DNA of 32,907 nucleotides from contig CAITYF010000117.1 of assembly GCA_903896545.1 (NCBI GenBank), positions 1 to 32,907 of the forward strand, written 5' to 3'. The notes under the pieces are model-generated. The model was not told where the DNA came from. It saw nothing but the letters and a program-made list of their open reading frames with translations, and did no database searches. The stretch comes from an uncultured Myxococcales bacterium (GTDB lineage: Bacteria > Myxococcota_A > UBA9042). Positions within the stretch are counted from its first letter, which is position 1, and every line of letters starts with the position of its first letter. Positions 24,207 through 32,614 of this stretch are shown piece by piece. A program made the position numbers and the translations under genes.

Positions 24207-24761
24207 ATGCAGCTGCCCCAGACCGTCGAATACGCCCTCCGGGCGATGGCCTACATCGCCAATTTGCCGCCCACCGAGGCCGTGCGCGCCCACGATTTGG
24301 CTGCGGCAACGAACGTGCCGCCGCACTACTTGTCCAAGCTGATGCGGCGCCTCGTCGTCGCGGGGCTGTTGAAGTCGCAAAAAGGCCACCACGGCGGTTT
24401 CGTGCTGGCGATGCCGGCGCGCTACATCCGGGCGCTGGACATCATGGTCGCGGCCGACTACCGGCCGGATCCGGCGCACTGCGCGTTCGGCTGGGGCGCC
24501 TGCCGGCCGGCGGAGCCCTGCCCGCTGCACCCCGCGTGGAGCAAGCTGAACGACGCGATCTGCACGTGGGCCGCGATGACAACGCTGTCCGACATGCTGG
24601 TCGAAGGCGGCCTGCCGCTGCCGTCCGAGGTGGCCGCTGCCGTGCCAAATCCCGGCGATGGTCAGGCGCTGCGTGCAGCGCGGAAGAAACTGGCAGATGC
24701 GGAGGCGAAAGCGACACGCGTTGCGACCAGGTCGCTGTCGATTGGGGACGAGCAAGCGTAG
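24207..24761 (+). CDS. Rrf2-family (IscR/NsrR-like) transcriptional regulator
   Basis: The product is 184 residues from ATG at 24207. An N-terminal winged helix-turn-helix (1-80) reads TVEYALRAMAYIANLPP, VRAHDLAAATNVPPHYLSKL and LLKSQKGHHGGFVLAMPAR, the classic Rrf2 signature. Cysteines at 92, 99 and 105 (CAFGWGACRPAEPC) have the C-x6-C-x5-C spacing, close to the three-Cys set that binds a [2Fe-2S] or [4Fe-4S] cluster in IscR/NsrR. The regulator therefore probably senses Fe-S status, nitric oxide or redox. The C-terminal 70 residues are longer than usual and helical. No iron-sulfur assembly or denitrification genes are nearby, so it probably acts on distant targets. Its ribosome site is weak. 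Confidence 0.9.
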   Translation: MQLPQTVEYALRAMAYIANLPPTEAVRAHDLAAATNVPPHYLSKLMRRLVVAGLLKSQKGHHGGFVLAMPARYIRALDIMVAADYRPDPAHCAFGWGACRPAEPCPLHPAWSKLNDAICTWAAMTTLSDMLVEGGLPLPSEVAAAVPNPGDGQALRAARKKLADAEAKATRVATRSLSIGDEQA

Positions 24762-24929
24762 GAAGTTGCCGCCTGAGGCGGACGAATCGCGATTTCGCGC
24801 GAATTGGGCTGCGGAATTGCCCAGTCTCCTGCGCGCGCCGGTTCTCTCAAGCCGTATTTCACACGCAGCACGTGCTCAATCAGCGTCCGATCCGTTGGCA
24901 GGTGCGCGCCGGCAACTGTGGGCCGGCAG
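24762..24929. other. Intergenic region downstream of the Rrf2 gene
   Basis: These 168 bases contain no supported gene. They lie between the Rrf2 stop and the dispersed repeat copy B. No clear terminator is seen. Confidence 0.4.
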
Positions 24930-25115
24930 CCCGGACGATCGGTTTGAAGTGGCCAAAACCGCGCCGTTTTGGCACGGCCGCGGGCTTGACGTGACTACGG
25001 AGAGCGGAAAGACTCCGCACACGTGGCGCTCTCGTGCTGTCGCTCGGCTTGGAACTCGCTCGGAGAGTGGGCCGGCGGGCGAATCACGGAGCCGGAGCTG
25101 TGGAGGATCGGTATG
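24930..25115 (+). repeat. Dispersed repeat, copy B (about 185 bp)
   Basis: This copy shares ordered anchors with 3388-3566 (minus): GAAGTGGCCAAAACCGCG (24946-24963), GGGCTTGACGTG, and a GGGCGGGCG...GGAGGA...ATG tail. In this copy the terminal ATG is the start codon of the lipoprotein at 25113, and the GGAGGA doubles as its ribosome site. No ORF here looks like a protein. It may be a worn mobile-element end or a shared leader. Confidence 0.6.
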
Positions 25116-26060
25116 TCGACGGGGACTGCAGGTAGGGGACGTGTTTGGAGTTTGGTTGCCGCGCCAAAGTTCGGCAGCCGGACCGTTTTGTCGGTTATTT
25201 GCGTCTCCACCGCTGCGTTGTGCTGGGCGTGCAGCGGCGCACAGACGGGTGAGTCCACGCCCGCGTGCGGTCTCGCGCCCAACCCAACGAGCGGAGGGCG
25301 AATCCTAACGGGGCAAGCGCCTGGCGCCGGGCGAGAGGCGGAGCGTGTGGCACTCGCCAACGCGCTGGTCGACGGACTTCAGACGCTGATTGGCGTGAAC
25401 GTGCGCAGCCAGCTGAAAATTTCCGCCGCTGCGCAGCGCACCAACGGCCATGAACAGGAAACGGGGAGCGTTCAGAGCAACATTGAAGTCTCGCTCGGCG
25501 CGACCCGCGTGCGTGACTTCACGGTGCGCTACTGCCGCACACCGGACAAGGCCACGCGTGCCGACGTCTCGCTGTCCGAGGCCGAGCTCGCGCGCCTGCA
25601 ACGCGTCAGTCGCAATGCCGCCGTCGGCCTGTTGTACTGCGCCTCGACGCCCGCGGGCGCGTGCGAGCACGACCTGCACGATCGCATCCGGGCGCTGGCA
25701 CAGGGCGCGGGCATTGCGCTGTCCGACGTCATCGAAGTGCCTTCTGACCCGGACGTGGCACAGGCCCAGCAGCACGCGCAACGTCTTGGTGCCGCGCGCG
25801 CTTTTGTTGTCCGCCTCACCGCGCGTTTTGACCGCACGGAGCCACCGTATCACGTCTGCCGCGCGCAACCTTCCGCGACGCTGCTCGATACCGAGGACGG
25901 CAAACAGCTCGCCGTGGCCAAGCCTGCGGGCTTTGGGAGCGACGGCGGGATCAAGGGGATGGTGTACGCAGACATGAAGCAGCCGAAGGATGCGTGCGGC
26001 GATGCGCTTCGCAAGGGGCTCAAGGAGCTGGAGGCAGGCGTGGGCGAGTGGGGAAGGTAG
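25113..26060 (+). CDS. Probable lipoprotein, LPP20-like domain
   Basis: The product is 315 residues from ATG at 25113 with GGAGGA just upstream. A hydrophobic export segment (VLSVICVSTAALCWAC) ends in a possible lipobox with Cys40; WAC is an imperfect match. The segment EAERVALANALVDGLQTLIG followed by VRSQLKI and a polar stretch resembles the LPP20 family of outer-membrane lipoproteins, but the match is only by eye. The rest (about 190-315) is a soluble domain with RAFVVRLTARFDRT and a two-Cys pattern (CASTPAGAC). Function is unknown. It is preceded by the dispersed repeat and lies 124 bases before the desaturase gene. Confidence 0.6.
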   Translation: MSTGTAGRGRVWSLVAAPKFGSRTVLSVICVSTAALCWACSGAQTGESTPACGLAPNPTSGGRILTGQAPGAGREAERVALANALVDGLQTLIGVNVRSQLKISAAAQRTNGHEQETGSVQSNIEVSLGATRVRDFTVRYCRTPDKATRADVSLSEAELARLQRVSRNAAVGLLYCASTPAGACEHDLHDRIRALAQGAGIALSDVIEVPSDPDVAQAQQHAQRLGAARAFVVRLTARFDRTEPPYHVCRAQPSATLLDTEDGKQLAVAKPAGFGSDGGIKGMVYADMKQPKDACGDALRKGLKELEAGVGEWGR

Positions 26061-26184
26061 ACGGCCATTCAAGGCCAGACAAGCGCGAGGACGGGTCAGC
26101 GAAACGGCGTTGACGCCGCGTCCCAAACTTTCCGACAATGCCGACACGGACCGGAACCTGACTCGCTTTGGAGGTCACGCGCCC

Positions 26185-26937
26185 ATGGACCTCACGCCAC
26201 ATCTTCACCAATTGACCAACGCGTTGACGCGCGTTTTTTTGTTTTCAGTGCCCTTCATGCTGGCCGAGGCGTTCTTCCCCGACCGTGTTTTCCGGCTGCG
26301 GCCCATCTTGCTGCGGGACGCGTTGCACGTCGTCGCCGCCATCGCCTTGACGCTGCCGACTGCAGGACTCGTCTACACGTGGATCATCTTTCCGCTTTCG
26401 GACCATGGTTTCTTTGACCTCGAACCGGACTTGCCGCTTCCCCTGGTCCTGTTCTTGACGCTGGTCGGCATCGATTTCACGCTCTACTGGATTCACCGTG
26501 CGCTGCACGCGCCGCTGCTTTGGCGTACCCACCGTTGGCATCATAGTCCCAAGCAGATGTACTGGTTCGCCGGCCTGCGCGCGAGCTTTCCGCATAATTT
26601 TCTGTTTGTTGCCAACAGCCTGGTGTGGGCGTTCGCGATGCGCGTGCCGCCGAACTGGATCGCTACGGGGACAACCGCCGCCATCCTCAGCAACAATTGG
26701 ATGCACACCAACATCCGGCTGCGTTCGACGCGGCTTGAGCGCGTGCTCATCACACCGCGCGCCCACGCGGTCCACCACAGCCAAGATCCGGCGCATCACA
26801 ACGGTAACTTCGGCGCGTTCTTCAGTATCTGGGATCGGCTGTTCGGCACCTACGTGGACCCGGAAAGCGTGACGGAGCCGTTGGTGTTCGGCCTCGGTGT
26901 CGACGTGCCGGTGGCGCGGCTGGTGATTGGCATCTAG
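26185..26937 (+). CDS. Sterol desaturase / fatty acid hydroxylase superfamily membrane enzyme
   Basis: The product is 250 residues from ATG at 26185 with GGAGG about 10 bases upstream. There are three to four membrane helices (about 15-32, 47-66, 88-105, 140-155). The eight-histidine diiron motif set is present: HRALH (104-108), HRWHH (116-120), H174, HAVHH (194-198) and HH at 204-205. Enzymes of this superfamily use O2 to hydroxylate or desaturate sterols, fatty acids or carotenoids at the membrane. It is short and compact as in the bacterial members. The substrate is unknown; bacterial sterol synthesis occurs in some myxobacteria, but no squalene or sterol gene is in the window. Confidence 0.9.
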   Translation: MDLTPHLHQLTNALTRVFLFSVPFMLAEAFFPDRVFRLRPILLRDALHVVAAIALTLPTAGLVYTWIIFPLSDHGFFDLEPDLPLPLVLFLTLVGIDFTLYWIHRALHAPLLWRTHRWHHSPKQMYWFAGLRASFPHNFLFVANSLVWAFAMRVPPNWIATGTTAAILSNNWMHTNIRLRSTRLERVLITPRAHAVHHSQDPAHHNGNFGAFFSIWDRLFGTYVDPESVTEPLVFGLGVDVPVARLVIGI

Positions 26938-27580
26938 ACGGCACGACCACCGTCCAACACCACGCTGTTTGAGTCGAACCCGTTACCCTCTCAGACCGGG
27001 AGCGCGCACCGCCGATGGCGCCCGCGGTGTCGGCGGCTGTGGCGTTGGATTTCGGTCAGCGCGTCGTGCACGGGGATCGGCAGCCAGTTCACCGCCGATT
27101 TTCGTGATGACCGCTCCGGTTGCAGCGGGACAGACGAACGGCTTGGCGAAGCGCGCGCATTTGAGCTGCGCGTGCCCCGGTCAAGCGCGCTGCGCCCAAC
27201 GTCAATCTGCTATCGCGACTATCGATGGTGCGCAGCGAGCTCCAGCGCTCCGATCAGCGGAACGAGACCAGCGCGCGCACACCCGTGGAGACGCCTCACT
27301 CGAAGGGCCGGACGGCCCACTCGACTGCAGCCACTTCCGACAGAACACCCTATTCATGCGGGTTTTTTGGCGAATCAAGGGGCGCGTCAGGCCACGGTTG
27401 TTGGCCATTGCGCAAAGGCGTAGACGGCGTAGGATAGACTGAGCGGCCGCTTCAAACCGGTTTCAGCCCGGCGCGCGGTTGTTCAGTTGATCTGGCTCCT
27501 TGCCAGCGAATCCTGCGCCGCAGACATCGGGCCACGGCGCATCGAGTGGGGTTAGGCGAATGCAAGTGTAGGGGGCCGAA
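26938..27580. other. Gene-free interval (643 bp) before the PAS kinase
   Basis: All frames give low-complexity or Arg/Ser-rich translations with no family resemblance. A GGGCCG/CGGCCC hairpin lies at 27305-27318 without a T-run. An AGGGGG at about 27567 is the ribosome site for the kinase. I see nothing else that can be supported. Confidence 0.5.
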
Positions 27581-30292
27581 ATGGCAGACCCGCGCGAGAA
27601 GACGATACCGGTCGAAGTGGGGAAACTCGAACCGGTCGCTGCTCCGCAGCAAGATGGCGATGCGAACCTGAGTGCGGTGTTTGAGGCGTCGTTTGACCCG
27701 CTCGCCGCGCATGACGGCGTCGTCATCCTGCGCGTCAACGACGCATTCGCCGCGACGTTTGGCTATTGCGTCAACGAGTTGCTCGGCATGCAAGTCGTCG
27801 ATCTGGTGCCGTCCGACTCGCACGACGCGATCCTGCGGCCCACAACGAGCGGCTTCCTACGCGGAGGCGAAGCCGTTGGCTTGCGCAAAGATGGCGCCAC
27901 GTTTGTGACCCAGGTCCGCACCCGCCACCTTTTCGCGGACGGCAAGACGGTGCACTTGGTTGCACTGCGCAACGTGTCGGACAATCCGCTCGCCGAGGTC
28001 CAACTTCGCCAGAGTGAGCAGCGCTACCGCGACCTGGTCCAAAACCTCCAGGTCGGCGTGGTCGCGCACGGACCAGATTCCAGCATCATCTTGTCCAACC
28101 CCATGGCGTCTGAGCTGCTGGGCCTAACGCCCGACCAGCTGCGCGGCAAGACGGCCGTTGATCCCGCGTGGTGCTTCATTCGCGAGGACCACTCGGTCGC
28201 GCCTTTGGCTGAGTATCCGGTGGTTCGGGCGATGGCCTCCGAAGAGCCGGTGTCGGGTTTGGTGCTGGGCATCCTGCGTCCTGATCGCCGGGAAGCGACG
28301 TGGGTCCAGTGCGACGCCCACAAGGTGCGCGACGACGACGGGCAGCTGCGGCAAATCGTGGTGACCTTTTTTGATATCAGCGACCGCAAGCGCGCCATGG
28401 AGGCGGTGCGCGCGAGCGAAGAACGGCATCGCTCCATCCTGCATACGGCCATGGACGGATTCTGGCTGCTGGCCCCTGACGGTCGACTGACCGAAGTCAA
28501 CGACGCCTACGCTGAAATGAGCGGCTATCGCACCGACGAGTTGCTGACCATGCGCGTTGCGGATCTGGAAGTCAGCGCGTCTGTCGATCCCCCCGTGGCG
28601 CACTGGACGACAGTCACGACGGCCGACGAGGGCCGCTTTGAAACGCGCCACCGACGCAAGGACGGCAGCCTGTTTGACGTGGAGGTCTGCGTTCAGAACC
28701 GGAGGTCAGAAGGTGGCGTCCTGGTGGCATTTGTCCGCGACATTACGGAGCGGAAACAAGCGGCGCGGGCCCTCAAGCTCAAGAATCTTGTGTTTGATGT
28801 TTCGCTCGCGGCCAATAGCATCGCAGGCCTCGATGGCACCATCACCGAGGTCAATACGGCTTTTCTCAGGATCTGGGGCTATGCGGACAAAAGCGAAGTG
28901 GTTGGGAGACCCCTCGGCGAATTCTTGAACGCTCCGAGTGAAGTCGAAGCGATCATGACGGATCTGGCCGACACCGGGCAGTGGGAAGGCGACTACGCGG
29001 GCAAGCGGAAAGATGGCTCGACGTTCGTCGCCCACGGCCTTGCAACCGCTGTGCGCGACGCCCGGGGCACGGTCGTTGGCTACCAATCGGCCGTGCTCGA
29101 CATGACCGAGACGAGACGCGCCGAGGCCGCGGTTCGCGAGACTCAGGATCGGCTCCAGGCTATCGTCGACAACTCGACGATGGTCGTCTTTCTCAAGGAT
29201 CTCGATGGTCGCACCCTGCTGGTCAATCGCCGCTTCGAGGAGGTGTTTCAGATCAAGCGCGCCGACGCGATTGGCAGGCTGGACAGCGAGCTGTTTCCGC
29301 CCGAACTGGCCGTGCGGATGCGCCAAGCGGACCTGAACGCTCTGCAGAGTCCCAGCCCCATCGAAGTGCAAGAGGTCATTCCGCACGCCGAAGGACTGCA
29401 CACCTACACGACCATCAAGTTTGCGCTGCTTGCGGAAGACGCGAAGCCGTATGCCGTCTGCGGTATCGCCATGGACATCACCGACCGCGTGCTGGCGGAG
29501 CAGCGGCGGCGCGACATGGAGACCCGTTTGGCGCATCACCAGCGGCTGGAGTCGATCGGCACGCTGGCCAGCGGCGTGGCGCACGAGATCAACAATCCGA
29601 TCAACGTGATCATGAACCTGGCCGAGCTGATTTCCGAAGACGCCGAGCAGGGAAGCACGATTGCCAAGAACGCGCGGCGGATTGTCGGTGAGAGCGAGAG
29701 AATCGCGGATATCGTGAAGAATCTTCTGGCGTTTGCTCGTCTGGAACGGGAGTTGCACAGCTTGGCGCGCATCGAGGATATCGTGAGCGCGGCCGTCGCC
29801 CTGCTCGCGCGCAGCTTGGCCAAAGACCGCATTTTGCTTGAAGTGATTCTCCCGCCGAATCTCCCGCGCGTTCGATGCCGCAGTCAGCAAATCCAGCAGG
29901 TGTTGGTCAACCTGATAGCGAACGCCCGCGACGCACTCAACGCGCGCTTTCCTGCGGCCGATGACAACAAGCGGCTGCGAATCGAAGCGCGTGTCACGCT
30001 GCTGGACGGCGTGCGGGCCGTGCAACTCTCGGTCGAGGATCACGGGTCCGGAATTCCGGAAGACGTCAAGCACCGGATCTTCGAGCCTTTCTTCACAACG
30101 AAGCCGCGCGGCGTGGGGACGGGTTTGGGCCTGTCGATCAGCCACGGGATTGTTGAGGAGCACCACGGCACGATTGCGGTGTCGAGTGAGCCTGGCCAAC
30201 TGACGCGCTTTGACGTGACGCTATTGGCAGACAACGGCTGGCGGATTGAGCCAGAGGGTGACGCACCACCCGACGGCAATTCTGGAGGCTGA
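27581..30292 (+). CDS. Multi-PAS sensor histidine kinase
   Basis: The product is 903 residues from ATG at 27581 with a G-rich ribosome site upstream. There are five PAS-type domains: about 29-140, 145-270, 280-395, 400-520 and 523-640. They show repeated NDAFAATFGY, FDISDRKRAMEAV, VNDAYAEMSGYRTDELL, VRDITERKQ and VLDMTETRRAE patterns. The HisKA domain carries LASGVAHEINNPINVIMN with phosphoacceptor H668. The ATPase domain has the N-box QVLVNLIANARDAL (774-787), G1 DHGSGIP (820-826), F-box EPFFTT (835-840) and G2 GTGLGLS (846-852), all intact. No membrane helix or periplasmic domain is seen, so it is a soluble sensor. Its stop codon lies 1 base before the HD-GYP regulator's ATG, so the two form a cognate pair. 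Confidence 0.94.
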   Translation: MADPREKTIPVEVGKLEPVAAPQQDGDANLSAVFEASFDPLAAHDGVVILRVNDAFAATFGYCVNELLGMQVVDLVPSDSHDAILRPTTSGFLRGGEAVGLRKDGATFVTQVRTRHLFADGKTVHLVALRNVSDNPLAEVQLRQSEQRYRDLVQNLQVGVVAHGPDSSIILSNPMASELLGLTPDQLRGKTAVDPAWCFIREDHSVAPLAEYPVVRAMASEEPVSGLVLGILRPDRREATWVQCDAHKVRDDDGQLRQIVVTFFDISDRKRAMEAVRASEERHRSILHTAMDGFWLLAPDGRLTEVNDAYAEMSGYRTDELLTMRVADLEVSASVDPPVAHWTTVTTADEGRFETRHRRKDGSLFDVEVCVQNRRSEGGVLVAFVRDITERKQAARALKLKNLVFDVSLAANSIAGLDGTITEVNTAFLRIWGYADKSEVVGRPLGEFLNAPSEVEAIMTDLADTGQWEGDYAGKRKDGSTFVAHGLATAVRDARGTVVGYQSAVLDMTETRRAEAAVRETQDRLQAIVDNSTMVVFLKDLDGRTLLVNRRFEEVFQIKRADAIGRLDSELFPPELAVRMRQADLNALQSPSPIEVQEVIPHAEGLHTYTTIKFALLAEDAKPYAVCGIAMDITDRVLAEQRRRDMETRLAHHQRLESIGTLASGVAHEINNPINVIMNLAELISEDAEQGSTIAKNARRIVGESERIADIVKNLLAFARLERELHSLARIEDIVSAAVALLARSLAKDRILLEVILPPNLPRVRCRSQQIQQVLVNLIANARDALNARFPAADDNKRLRIEARVTLLDGVRAVQLSVEDHGSGIPEDVKHRIFEPFFTTKPRGVGTGLGLSISHGIVEEHHGTIAVSSEPGQLTRFDVTLLADNGWRIEPEGDAPPDGNSGG

Positions 30293-30293
30293 A

Positions 30294-31328
30294 ATGGCGC
30301 GTGTGCTGGTGGTCGATGACGAAGAAGGGTTGCGCGACACGATGGCGCAGTTTCTGGCGCGCGACGGCCACGTTTGCCTGACGGCTGAAAGCGTAGAGGC
30401 GGCCCTGGTCGCGCTGGCGGGCGACCCGGTGGACGTCGTGGTGACCGACATTGTGATGCCCGGACGCAGCGGCATGGACCTGCTTCAAGAAATGAACGCC
30501 CTGTCTTTGCGCTGTCAGGTCATTGTCGTCACGGGCGAGCCGACGGTTGAAACGGCCTCGGATGCCGTCCGCGCGGGCGCGTTTGACTATGTACCCAAGC
30601 CCGTCTCGCGCGCACGCCTCACGCAAGTGGTTGCGGCCGCCGTGCGCCTCAAGAAAAGCGAGGATGAGAACGACAACTATCGCGAAAATCTCGAACGCTT
30701 GGTCGAGTCGCGCACCGGCAGTTTGAACGCGTCCGTCGAGCGACTAAAGCGAACGCTGGAGAATACCACGCAGGCGCTGTCAGCGGCGGTGGAGATCCGC
30801 GATCTGTACACGGCGGGGCACCAGCGACGCGTGGCGCGGTTGGCGGGTGCCATTCACCAAAAATTGGGACGCGGCGCTGACGAGGGAGCGGGGCTCCGCA
30901 TTGCCGGTCTCCTCCATGACTTCGGCAAGTTGGCCATACCCGCCGAGATTCTGGCCAAGCCATCGCGCCTCAGTGCCATCGAGTTCGCCCTCATCCAACA
31001 ACATCCGATCACTGCCTGGGAGATCCTGAAAGGACTGGACTTTGACTGGCCTGTGGCCGAAATCGTACGCCAACATCACGAGCGTCTGGACGGGAGCGGC
31101 TACCCAGACCAGCTCAAAGGCGATGACATCCGCTTTGAGGCGAGAATCCTGGCCGTCGCCGACACGGTCGAGGCGATGGCGTCGCACCGGCCGTATCGAC
31201 CCGCGCTCGGTCTGGACGTGGCGCTGGAGGAAATCTCGCGCGGTCGTGGGACGCGCTTCGAAGCGGAAGTCGTCGATGCGTGTCTGGAGCTGTTTCGCGA
31301 CGACGGCATGGAACTAGCGGATGACTAG
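30294..31328 (+). CDS. Response regulator with HD-GYP phosphodiesterase output
   Basis: The product is 344 residues from ATG at 30294, whose GGAGG ribosome site is inside the kinase's last codons. The receiver domain (1-118) has the acidic pair D8-D9, phosphoacceptor D52 (VVTDIVMPG), T80 and K102 (YVPKPVSR). A coiled-coil linker (about 120-165) leads to an HD-GYP domain (165-340): LHDFGKLAIP with H208-D209 and K212, then HHERLDGSGYP (261-271) with the diagnostic GYP, and AVADTVEAMASHRPYRPALG. Intact metal and GYP residues predict hydrolysis of cyclic di-GMP to GMP. Phosphorylation by the adjacent kinase would control c-di-GMP level, typically motility or biofilm. Partner GGDEF genes are not in the window. 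Confidence 0.94.
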   Translation: MARVLVVDDEEGLRDTMAQFLARDGHVCLTAESVEAALVALAGDPVDVVVTDIVMPGRSGMDLLQEMNALSLRCQVIVVTGEPTVETASDAVRAGAFDYVPKPVSRARLTQVVAAAVRLKKSEDENDNYRENLERLVESRTGSLNASVERLKRTLENTTQALSAAVEIRDLYTAGHQRRVARLAGAIHQKLGRGADEGAGLRIAGLLHDFGKLAIPAEILAKPSRLSAIEFALIQQHPITAWEILKGLDFDWPVAEIVRQHHERLDGSGYPDQLKGDDIRFEARILAVADTVEAMASHRPYRPALGLDVALEEISRGRGTRFEAEVVDACLELFRDDGMELADD

Positions 31329-31343
31329 GTAGAAAATGACTCA

Positions 31344-31358
31344 GGGGCGCGCCGCCCC
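31344..31358 (+). terminator. GC-rich hairpin after the HD-GYP gene
   Basis: GGGGC (31344-31348) pairs with GCCCC (31354-31358) around a 5-base loop, 15 bases after the HD-GYP stop. There is no T-run, so it is a weak or factor-dependent terminator at best. Confidence 0.35.
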
Positions 31359-31392
31359 CGAACCCCCGCGGCAGTCCGCAGCCGCGGCCTGC

Positions 31393-31450
31393 AGTTGCCA
31401 TGCGCAGCTAATTTTCATCAATACCGGGTGCGCAAAGGCGCATGGCAACT
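31393..31450. repeat. 13-bp perfect inverted repeat with a 32-base spacer
   Basis: AGTTGCCATGCGC (31393-31405) is the exact inverse complement of GCGCATGGCAACT (31438-31450). The 32-base spacer (31406-31437) is AT-richer than its surroundings and contains a second TGCGCA at 31429-31434 that could give an alternative pairing. This can fold as a long stem-loop in RNA from either strand, or be a dimeric protein site or the ends of a very small mobile element. It sits between the HD-GYP gene and the GST gene. Confidence 0.7.
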
Positions 31451-31678
31451 AAACAGGACGACATGTATCCAGCGCCAAAAGTCGTCGGGCAGACCTGCTG
31501 CGGGTCGGACCTGGCTTTCATTGCCGTGGCGCGCCGCGGGATGAGGCTGCGCTTGCCGCTCTTGCGGTCGCCCTGGCACAACACATTTCCCCGTTGACTC
31601 CGGCGTCAGGCGCACCTACCTTCCGTTGCGGAAATTCACCGCGCAATTCCGCGCAAAATCACCTGCTATTGAGGCACA

Positions 31679-32278
31679 ATGTCGATCTCTTTGACCTATT
31701 TTGATTTTGACGGATCGCGCGGCCTGGAATGTCGGCTCGCGCTCACAGCGGCGGGCTTGGCGTTTGAGGACATCCGCCTGTCCCGCGACCAATGGCTGGC
31801 GCTCAAACCCGCGACCCCGTTCGGCGCGCTGCCGATTCTGGAGGAAGGCGGCCGGAAGCTCGCGCAAAGCAACGCGATTCTGGGCTACATCGGTCGCGGC
31901 CACGGGCTGTACCCGACGGACGCGTGGAAGGCCGCGCAGCACGACGCGCTGATGCTGTCCGTGGAGGATCTGCGGCAGAAGCTGCCCGACGGCAAAGGCA
32001 TGTCCGAAGACGAGAAGAAGGCCGCGCGCGAGGCCTTCGCTGCAGGCTGGCTGAAACAGTGGGCGACGACGACGTCCGCGCAAATCGCCGGGCCTTTCCT
32101 GGAGGGCGACAGCCTGCAGGTCGCGGACATCAAGCTCTACGTGATCCTGCGCTCGTACCTGAGCGGCACGTACGACCACATTCCGCCCAGCACGCTGGAC
32201 GCCTACCCGAAGCTGCTGGCGCTGCACGCCGCGGTGGACGCGGACCCGGTGATTCGCGGGTATTTTCAAGCGCGGTAG
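31679..32278 (+). CDS. Glutathione S-transferase family protein
   Basis: The product is 199 residues from ATG at 31679 with GAGG upstream. The thioredoxin-like N-terminal domain (1-77) begins ISLTYFDFDGSRGLECRLAL with Tyr7 in the catalytic place of sigma/alpha/mu/pi-type GSTs, and includes the cis-Pro segment PFGALPIL (47-54) and QSNAILGYIG (63-72) for the gamma-glutamyl group. The C-terminal helical domain (85-199) has FLEGDSLQVADIKLYVILRS, the usual D...D capping region, and LDAYPKLLALHAAV. Length is normal. It conjugates or isomerises electrophiles with glutathione; the substrate is unknown. It is a single gene with its own upstream region. Confidence 0.92.
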   Translation: MSISLTYFDFDGSRGLECRLALTAAGLAFEDIRLSRDQWLALKPATPFGALPILEEGGRKLAQSNAILGYIGRGHGLYPTDAWKAAQHDALMLSVEDLRQKLPDGKGMSEDEKKAAREAFAAGWLKQWATTTSAQIAGPFLEGDSLQVADIKLYVILRSYLSGTYDHIPPSTLDAYPKLLALHAAVDADPVIRGYFQAR

Positions 32279-32314
32279 GCGTTTTGGTGTACGCGGCGTT
32301 CGCAGTCACCGGAG

Positions 32315-32465
32315 AGGCGGTGGTGCGTGGATCGCGGTGGCGTTGGGGGCACAGCACAGGCGGTGGTGCCTGGATCGCAGTTGCTTTGGGGGCACAGCAC
32401 AGGCTCCGGTGCGTGGATCGCGGTTGCGTTGGAGGCACAGGATAGGCTGTGGTGCGTGGATCGCA
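32315..32465. repeat. 43-bp tandem repeat (minisatellite), about 3.5 units
   Basis: Units at 32315-32357, 32358-32400 and 32401-32443, plus a partial unit at 32444-32465, share a 43-bp consensus containing GGTGCGTGGATCGCGG, a GTTG.G.TTGG stretch and GGCACAG. The unit length is not a multiple of three, so the array does not encode a repeated peptide in one frame. It lies in the intergenic gap between the GST gene and the following lipoprotein gene. Units differ by several substitutions. Confidence 0.85.
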
Positions 32466-32614
32466 AACCAACTTGTCGTTGAACCGCTGACGTGCACTTG
32501 CAAATTGATCCAGCGCGCGGCACGCTCCGCATCGCGACAAAGGCACCTCGGATTCTGGCTCAGGCGAACGACAATCTGGCCGCAACTGCACGGTAGGCGG
32601 CAACGGAGCTTTGG
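32466..32614. other. Intergenic region upstream of the terminal lipoprotein gene
   Basis: These 149 bases follow the minisatellite and hold the upstream sequence of the lipoprotein gene, with GGAG as ribosome site at about 32604. No gene or confident promoter is seen. Confidence 0.4.

Larger units (their letters stand above)
31329..31678. other. Intergenic region with hairpin and inverted repeat
   Basis: These 350 bases have no supported gene. They hold a GC hairpin just after the HD-GYP gene, a 13-bp inverted repeat, and the upstream sequence of the GST gene with GAGG as its ribosome site. A short minus-strand ORF (31418-31615) looks spurious. Confidence 0.5.

Noticed and set aside
26938..27442. 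171-residue plus-strand frame in the gene-free interval
   Set aside because: Arg/Ser/Ala-rich, no ribosome site and no domain-like pattern.
31583..31590. ACATTTCC upstream of the GST gene (also at 6600-6607) as a shared regulatory motif with the 58-bp blocks
   Set aside because: An 8-base match is expected about once by chance in a window this size; the surrounding sequence does not match.
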